Shown: piece after piece, positions 15,042-17,448 of the stretch
Position numbering within the stretch: position 1 is the first letter of the stretch
Layout of the letters: each line of letters opens with the position of its first letter
Origin: Actinobacteria bacterium 13_2_20CM_68_14
Lineage (GTDB): Bacteria; Actinomycetota; Thermoleophilia; Gaiellales; Gaiellaceae
Direction of reading: 5' to 3'
Assembly: GCA_001914705.1 (NCBI GenBank)
Contig: MNDB01000011.1
Coordinates: 1-17,448 of the forward strand
DNA: 17,448 nt
The notes under the pieces: model-generated
Database searches by the model: none
Told to the model about the DNA's origin: nothing
Seen by the model: the letters and a program-made list of their open reading frames with translations, nothing else
Position numbers and translations under genes: made by a program

Positions 15042-15107
15042 CGCGGGTTCAAACGGCCGCGGCGGCAAAGCCGCCACGGCCTCTAGGTCGGCGTCGCAAG
15101 CGACGCC
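15042..15107 (-). repeat. Two-hairpin intergenic repeat, copy C (over the 3' end of the hydrolase gene)
   Basis: Read on the minus strand. Hairpin 2 has perfect arms GGCGTCGC/GCGACGCC around TT (15107-15090). The spacer is GACCTAGA, whose TAG is the hydrolase stop. Hairpin 1 (15081-15055) has outer stem GGCCG/CGGCC, a T-G wobble, inner stem GGCGGC/GCCGCC and a TTT loop. The flank is GTTTGAACCCGCG. It is the clearest single copy. It is oriented with the hydrolase transcript and could form its 3' end. Confidence 0.88.
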
Positions 15108-15952
15108 TCAGCGAGGAAGTTTTCGATCGCCTCCGCGCAAACGCCGGGCCGTTCGCCGATCAGCAGATGCCCGCAGTCGGCGATCACGCGCAGCGGGGCG
15201 TCGAGGCGGCGCGCGAACTCGAAGCCGTCGACGAGCGGCAGCTGGTTGTCGCGCGCGCCCCAGAGGATGAGCGTCGGGCAGCGAAGCTCGCCGAGTTCGA
15301 AACGGACGTCGTCGGTCACGACCGCTCGGGCTGCGCTGACCGAGTCGCTCGTCAGCCGCGTGCCTTCGAGGAAGCCGTCCACGGCTTCGGGCGACATGAT
15401 CATGGGGTCGGCCGCGCCCCAGTGGCCGAAGACCGCATAGCGCAGGAAGGGGCTGCCGGCAACCGAGTTCGCCCAGGGCGCGACGAGGCGGCGTGGGCCG
15501 ATGATCCCGAGAATCCGCAGCCCATACCGGGCGCGGCGCGAGGTCGACGAGATCCCGGCGGCGGCCGCGAGCACCAGCGCGCTCACGTCGCCCGGGCGCC
15601 TCAGCGCCAGGCGCAGAGCAACGACGGCACCGAGCGAGTGCCCGACGAACGCTGCGGGCAGCGCCTGCTCCCGCTCCGCGACGAGTGCGATCCGGTCGGC
15701 AAAGACCCCGAGGTTCGGCACCGCGGGCAGCGGCGTCGAGAGCCCGTGCCCGGGAAGCTCCGGGACGAGCACGCGCCTGCTCTCGGCGAGTAACGGCGCC
15801 ATGTCGACCCAGTTCGCGGCGCAGCCGCCGAGGCCGTGGACGAGCACCACGGGGTCGCCGTCGGCCTGGCCGCCGACGAAATAACGCAGGCGGCAGGCCT
15901 TCGTCTCGGCGAAGCGTTCCTCAAAGCCGGGAATCGCCTTTGCGTCCGTCAC
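15083..15952 (-). CDS. Alpha/beta-fold hydrolase
   Basis: 289 residues, typical for single-domain alpha/beta hydrolases. The oxyanion motif is HGLGG (39-43), the nucleophile is Ser106 in GHSLG, and the acid and base are Asp235 (WGARD) and His262 (DCGH), so the triad is complete. A small cap region lies at about 135-200. The family covers esterases, lipases, C-C bond hydrolases and haloperoxidase-like enzymes, and the substrate is not readable. The start is GTG 15952; its upstream region doubles as a promoter for the plus-strand leader at 15976. The last eight codons (EASLATPT) and the stop lie inside repeat copy C. The C-terminus has therefore been supplied by the repeat, or the repeat is tolerated there. 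Confidence 0.9.
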   Translation of the reverse strand: MTDAKAIPGFEERFAETKACRLRYFVGGQADGDPVVLVHGLGGCAANWVDMAPLLAESRRVLVPELPGHGLSTPLPAVPNLGVFADRIALVAEREQALPAAFVGHSLGAVVALRLALRRPGDVSALVLAAAAGISSTSRRARYGLRILGIIGPRRLVAPWANSVAGSPFLRYAVFGHWGAADPMIMSPEAVDGFLEGTRLTSDSVSAARAVVTDDVRFELGELRCPTLILWGARDNQLPLVDGFEFARRLDAPLRVIADCGHLLIGERPGVCAEAIENFLAEASLATPT

Positions 15953-15969
15953 GCTGGCAAACTATTCTT
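15941..15969 (+). promoter_or_regulatory. Candidate promoter for the small RNA/leader
   Basis: TTGCGT (15941-15946), 17 bases, then TATTCT (15964-15969). The hexamers match the sigma-70 consensus at three and four of six positions with ideal spacing. It points to a start near 15976, with no other plus-strand gene upstream to explain the strong terminator at 16041-16075. It overlaps the first codons of the divergent hydrolase. Confidence 0.4.
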
Positions 15970-15975
15970 CGACGT

Positions 15976-16075
15976 GATGGATTACTCGGGAGGGCGGGAA
16001 CTTTGATTCCTGCCGACAACAAGATGGGAGCCGCTCGATGAGCTCGTTTGGCCGATGTGCCGACGAGCTTTTTTT
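15976..16075 (+). ncRNA. Putative 100-nt small RNA or attenuated leader
   Basis: A short plus-strand unit between a candidate promoter and a clear intrinsic terminator, with no open frame of its own. It contains hairpin GGCGGGAA/TTCCTGCC (15994-16001/16008-16015, one G-U pair, CTTTGA loop) and then the terminator hairpin. CTCGGGAG (15986-15993) is the exact complement of CTCCCGAG at 16079-16086, just past the terminator. GGGAGC (16026-16031) can also pair with that same downstream site. These competing pairings suggest an attenuator or riboswitch-like leader for the gene at 16157. I could not match it to a riboswitch class I know. Confidence 0.45.
16041..16075 (+). terminator. Intrinsic terminator
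   Basis: Stem AGCTCGT (16041-16047)/ACGAGCT (16063-16069) with a further GGC/GCC pairing inside, followed by seven T (16069-16075). It is the strongest factor-independent terminator in the window and works only on the plus strand. It stands 81 bases before the start of the 56-residue gene, inside its leader. Confidence 0.8.
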
Positions 16076-16109
16076 GTGCTCCCGAGCGAAGCGCCGGGAC
16101 AAACCAGCG

Positions 16110-16138
16110 CCGCGGAAAATGGGGAGCATTTTTCGCGG
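16110..16138 (+). promoter_or_regulatory. 12-bp hairpin just ahead of the ribosome site
   Basis: CCGCGGAAAATG/CATTTTTCGCGG, 12 pairs (one G-U) around GGGAG, ends four bases before AAGGAGG (16143-16149). It could hold the ribosome site clear, act as an RNA-stability element or be the second state of the leader switch. Confidence 0.5.
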
Positions 16139-16156
16139 ATACAAGGAGGCCAACAG

Positions 16157-16327
16157 ATGCCGAACCACCTGACGCCTGAGGAGCTGTCGAAGGAGCTTGG
16201 GATCGATCGCCAAGAGGTGATCAAGGTCTGCGTGCAGGAGTCCATCCCGATCTACCAGGGCAAGATCGACAAGACCCTGTTCCAGGCTCAGCTCCAGGCG
16301 CTAGGCGCGATGCCGCAACACCATTAG
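16157..16327 (+). CDS. 56-residue HTH-like (putative DNA-binding) protein
   Basis: ATG 16157 follows a consensus AAGGAGG by seven bases, the best ribosome site in this part of the window. That fixes the start against the upstream ATG at 16055. The sequence MPNHLTPEELSKELGIDRQE looks like the first two helices and turn of a helix-turn-helix (LSKELGIDRQEVIKVC). It is followed by VQESIPIYQGKIDKTLFQAQ and a short Gln/His end. Small homeodomain-like proteins of this type are mostly uncharacterised, and the target is unknown. It has its own structured leader with an intrinsic terminator inside it, so its expression is probably conditional. It converges on the Ku gene with a 14-base gap, which has no terminator. 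Confidence 0.78.
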   Translation: MPNHLTPEELSKELGIDRQEVIKVCVQESIPIYQGKIDKTLFQAQLQALGAMPQHH

Positions 16328-16341
16328 GTCTTGCTCGCGCG

Positions 16342-17217
16342 CTACTTGCGCGCGGCGACTTTGCGACGCGAGCCGCCCGACGAGGCGGCTTTCGTCTTCT
16401 TGGCGGCTGCCTTGGCCGGTTTCTTGCCTTGGGCCTCGGCCACGCTCGCCTTGAGCGCCTCCATCAGGTCGATCACCGGCGCCTTCTCCTCGACCGGCTC
16501 CGGCGCCTTGATCTCCTCGCCGGCGAGCTTGGCCTCGAGTAGGGCCTTCAGATCGCGCCGGTAGTCGCTCACGAGTTCTTGCGGATCGAAGTCGGCCGCC
16601 AGGCTTCCGATCACCTGGCGCGCCAGCTCCAGCTCGGCCTCCTTGACGTCGATCTCCTCGACCGCCTCTTCGATCTCCGCCTGCGAGCGAACGTCCTCGG
16701 CGAGGAAGAGCGTCTCGAGCGCGAGCGCGTTCCCTTTCGGCCGAATCAGGCAGAAGTGCTCGGCACCCTGGCGGACGAACTTGCCGACGGCGGCCGTGTT
16801 CGTCTCCTTCATCGCCTCAAGCAGCAGCACGTAGGGCCGCCGCTGCGCGACCGCGTCGGCCGGCGCGAGGAAGTAGGTGCGGTCGAAGTAGATCGGGTCG
16901 ACCTGCTCGAGTTCGACGAAACGCGTGATCGCGATCGTTCGCGAGTCATCTGCGGTCTCGAGCGCCTCGAGGTCGGAATCCTCGACGAAGACGAACTGCC
17001 CTTTCGCCACCTCCCAGCCCTTGACGATCTCGTCGTTCGAGACCTCACGGTCGTGCTGAGGGCACCAGCGCTTGTTCTTGATCGGCGTCCCGCACTCCCG
17101 GTGGAGCATCCGGAACGACACGTCCGATTGCCGGGCAGCCGGCTTGGTAGCCAGGGCCATCCCGACGGGGATGTTGACCAGGCCGAAGCTGATGGATCCG
17201 TTCCAGATCGTTCTCAT
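16342..17217 (-). CDS. ku: Bacterial Ku, non-homologous end-joining DNA-end-binding protein
   Basis: 291 residues, the normal size for bacterial Ku, which forms a homodimeric ring on double-strand ends and recruits the ligase LigD. The family opening MRTIWNGSISFGLVNIPVGM is unmistakable, followed by SFRMLHRECGTPIKNKRWCP, NDEIVKGWEV, FVELEQVDPIYFDRTYFLAP and LARQVIGSLAADFDPQELVSDY. After the ring domain (about 1-250) comes a Lys/Ala-rich C-terminal tail (about 255-291), as in other actinobacterial Ku proteins, where it helps DNA binding. ATG 17217 is the start. LigD is not in the window; it is often encoded nearby, but the next gene here is a CoA ligase on the other strand. Confidence 0.96.
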   Translation of the reverse strand: MRTIWNGSISFGLVNIPVGMALATKPAARQSDVSFRMLHRECGTPIKNKRWCPQHDREVSNDEIVKGWEVAKGQFVFVEDSDLEALETADDSRTIAITRFVELEQVDPIYFDRTYFLAPADAVAQRRPYVLLLEAMKETNTAAVGKFVRQGAEHFCLIRPKGNALALETLFLAEDVRSQAEIEEAVEEIDVKEAELELARQVIGSLAADFDPQELVSDYRRDLKALLEAKLAGEEIKAPEPVEEKAPVIDLMEALKASVAEAQGKKPAKAAAKKTKAASSGGSRRKVAARK

Positions 17218-17232
17218 AGGGCCGACCGTCCA

Positions 17233-17238
17233 ATTGTA
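17233..17238 (-). promoter_or_regulatory. Candidate -10 box for ku
   Basis: TACAAT on the minus strand, 15 bases before the ku ATG, matches TATAAT at five of six positions. No -35 box is seen at the right distance. The leader would be under ten bases, close to leaderless. Confidence 0.3.
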
Positions 17239-17294
17239 GATGGATGCAGGAAGTTCGCCGAACGCAGCTCGATCCCTGCCGTAAAGTCAGATCA

Positions 17295-17448
17295 ATGGCA
17301 CCAGCCGATAACAGAACGATCGTCAAGCTCTGGCGCGACGCCGTTTCGGCGAACCGGACGGGCACCGCCTACCTCGCAGAGACCGAGCCGGGCCACTGGC
17401 GGGAGGTCTCCTGGAACGAAGCCGCCCGCACGGTCGACGAGCTCGCAC
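17295..17448 (+). CDS. Acyl-CoA synthetase (AMP-forming), N-terminal part only
   Basis: 51 codons before the window edge: MAPADNRTIVKLWRDAVSAN, then RTGTAYLAETEPGHWREVSW and NEAARTVDELA. The pattern T-I-x-x-L-W-x-x-A-V followed by A-Y-L...W-x-E-V-S-W-x-E-A-x-x-x-V-D-x-L-A is the standard opening of long-chain fatty-acid-CoA ligases, which activate fatty acids with ATP and CoA. The catalytic AMP-binding motifs lie beyond the window, so the chain-length class is unknown. It is divergent from ku with 77 bases between starts. No strong ribosome site is visible before ATG 17295. Confidence 0.75.
   Translation, partial: MAPADNRTIVKLWRDAVSANRTGTAYLAETEPGHWREVSWNEAARTVDELA

Noticed and set aside
16055..16156. 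Extended start (16055) for the HTH-like gene
   Set aside because: It begins inside the intrinsic terminator and has no ribosome site. The AAGGAGG at 16143-16149 fixes the start at 16157.

Overview
High-GC DNA (roughly two-thirds G+C by eye) with tightly packed genes on both strands. Many GTG/TTG starts, two fatty-acyl-CoA dehydrogenases, a bacterial Ku, a Thr-tailed VanW protein and an enolase-like protein suggest a chromosomal segment of an actinobacterium. Thermoleophilia (Gaiellales/Solirubrobacterales-like) is my best guess, but no rRNA or marker gene confirms it. I see no phage, transposon, CRISPR array, plasmid or biosynthetic-cluster genes.

Layout. 1-1.4 kb: a small CxxC protein (+), a sirtuin (-) and a 4HBT thioesterase (+). 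1.4-3.3 kb: a membrane-anchored VanW protein (-). 3.3-3.5 kb: a tandem intergenic repeat. 3.5-5.8 kb: acyl-CoA dehydrogenase 1 behind a 16-bp palindromic operator, and upstream of it an enolase-superfamily protein (both -). 5.9-8.1 kb: a small secreted His/Lys-rich protein and an O-antigen-ligase-like membrane protein (-). 8.0-9.3 kb: acyl-CoA dehydrogenase 2 (+). 9.3-11.2 kb: a TetR regulator coupled to an MFS transporter (-). 11.2-13.25 kb: HAD hydrolase, NfeD and SPFH (-). 13.4-14.8 kb: an exporter-type MFS protein with a 52-residue basic microprotein coupled to its stop codon (+). 14.9 kb: tRNA-Pro(CGG) (-). 15.1-15.95 kb: an alpha/beta hydrolase (-). 15.95-16.33 kb: a structured leader or small RNA, then a 56-residue HTH-like protein (+). 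16.3-17.2 kb: Ku (-). The window ends in the start of an acyl-CoA synthetase (+).

Functional threads. Two dehydrogenases, a thioesterase, a CoA ligase and a FadR-like TetR point to fatty-acid or acyl-CoA turnover, but the genes are scattered rather than in one operon. SPFH/NfeD is a classic membrane-microdomain pair. Ku indicates non-homologous end joining, with its ligase not in this window.

The most unusual signal is a family of short two-hairpin intergenic repeats, at least five copies at about 3.33, 3.44, 4.75, 13.31 and 15.04 kb. One hairpin keeps its shape while its stem bases change in a compensating way. The spacer and a 3' flank are conserved, and the copies sit on gene ends, including over a stop codon. 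I know of no described family that matches it.
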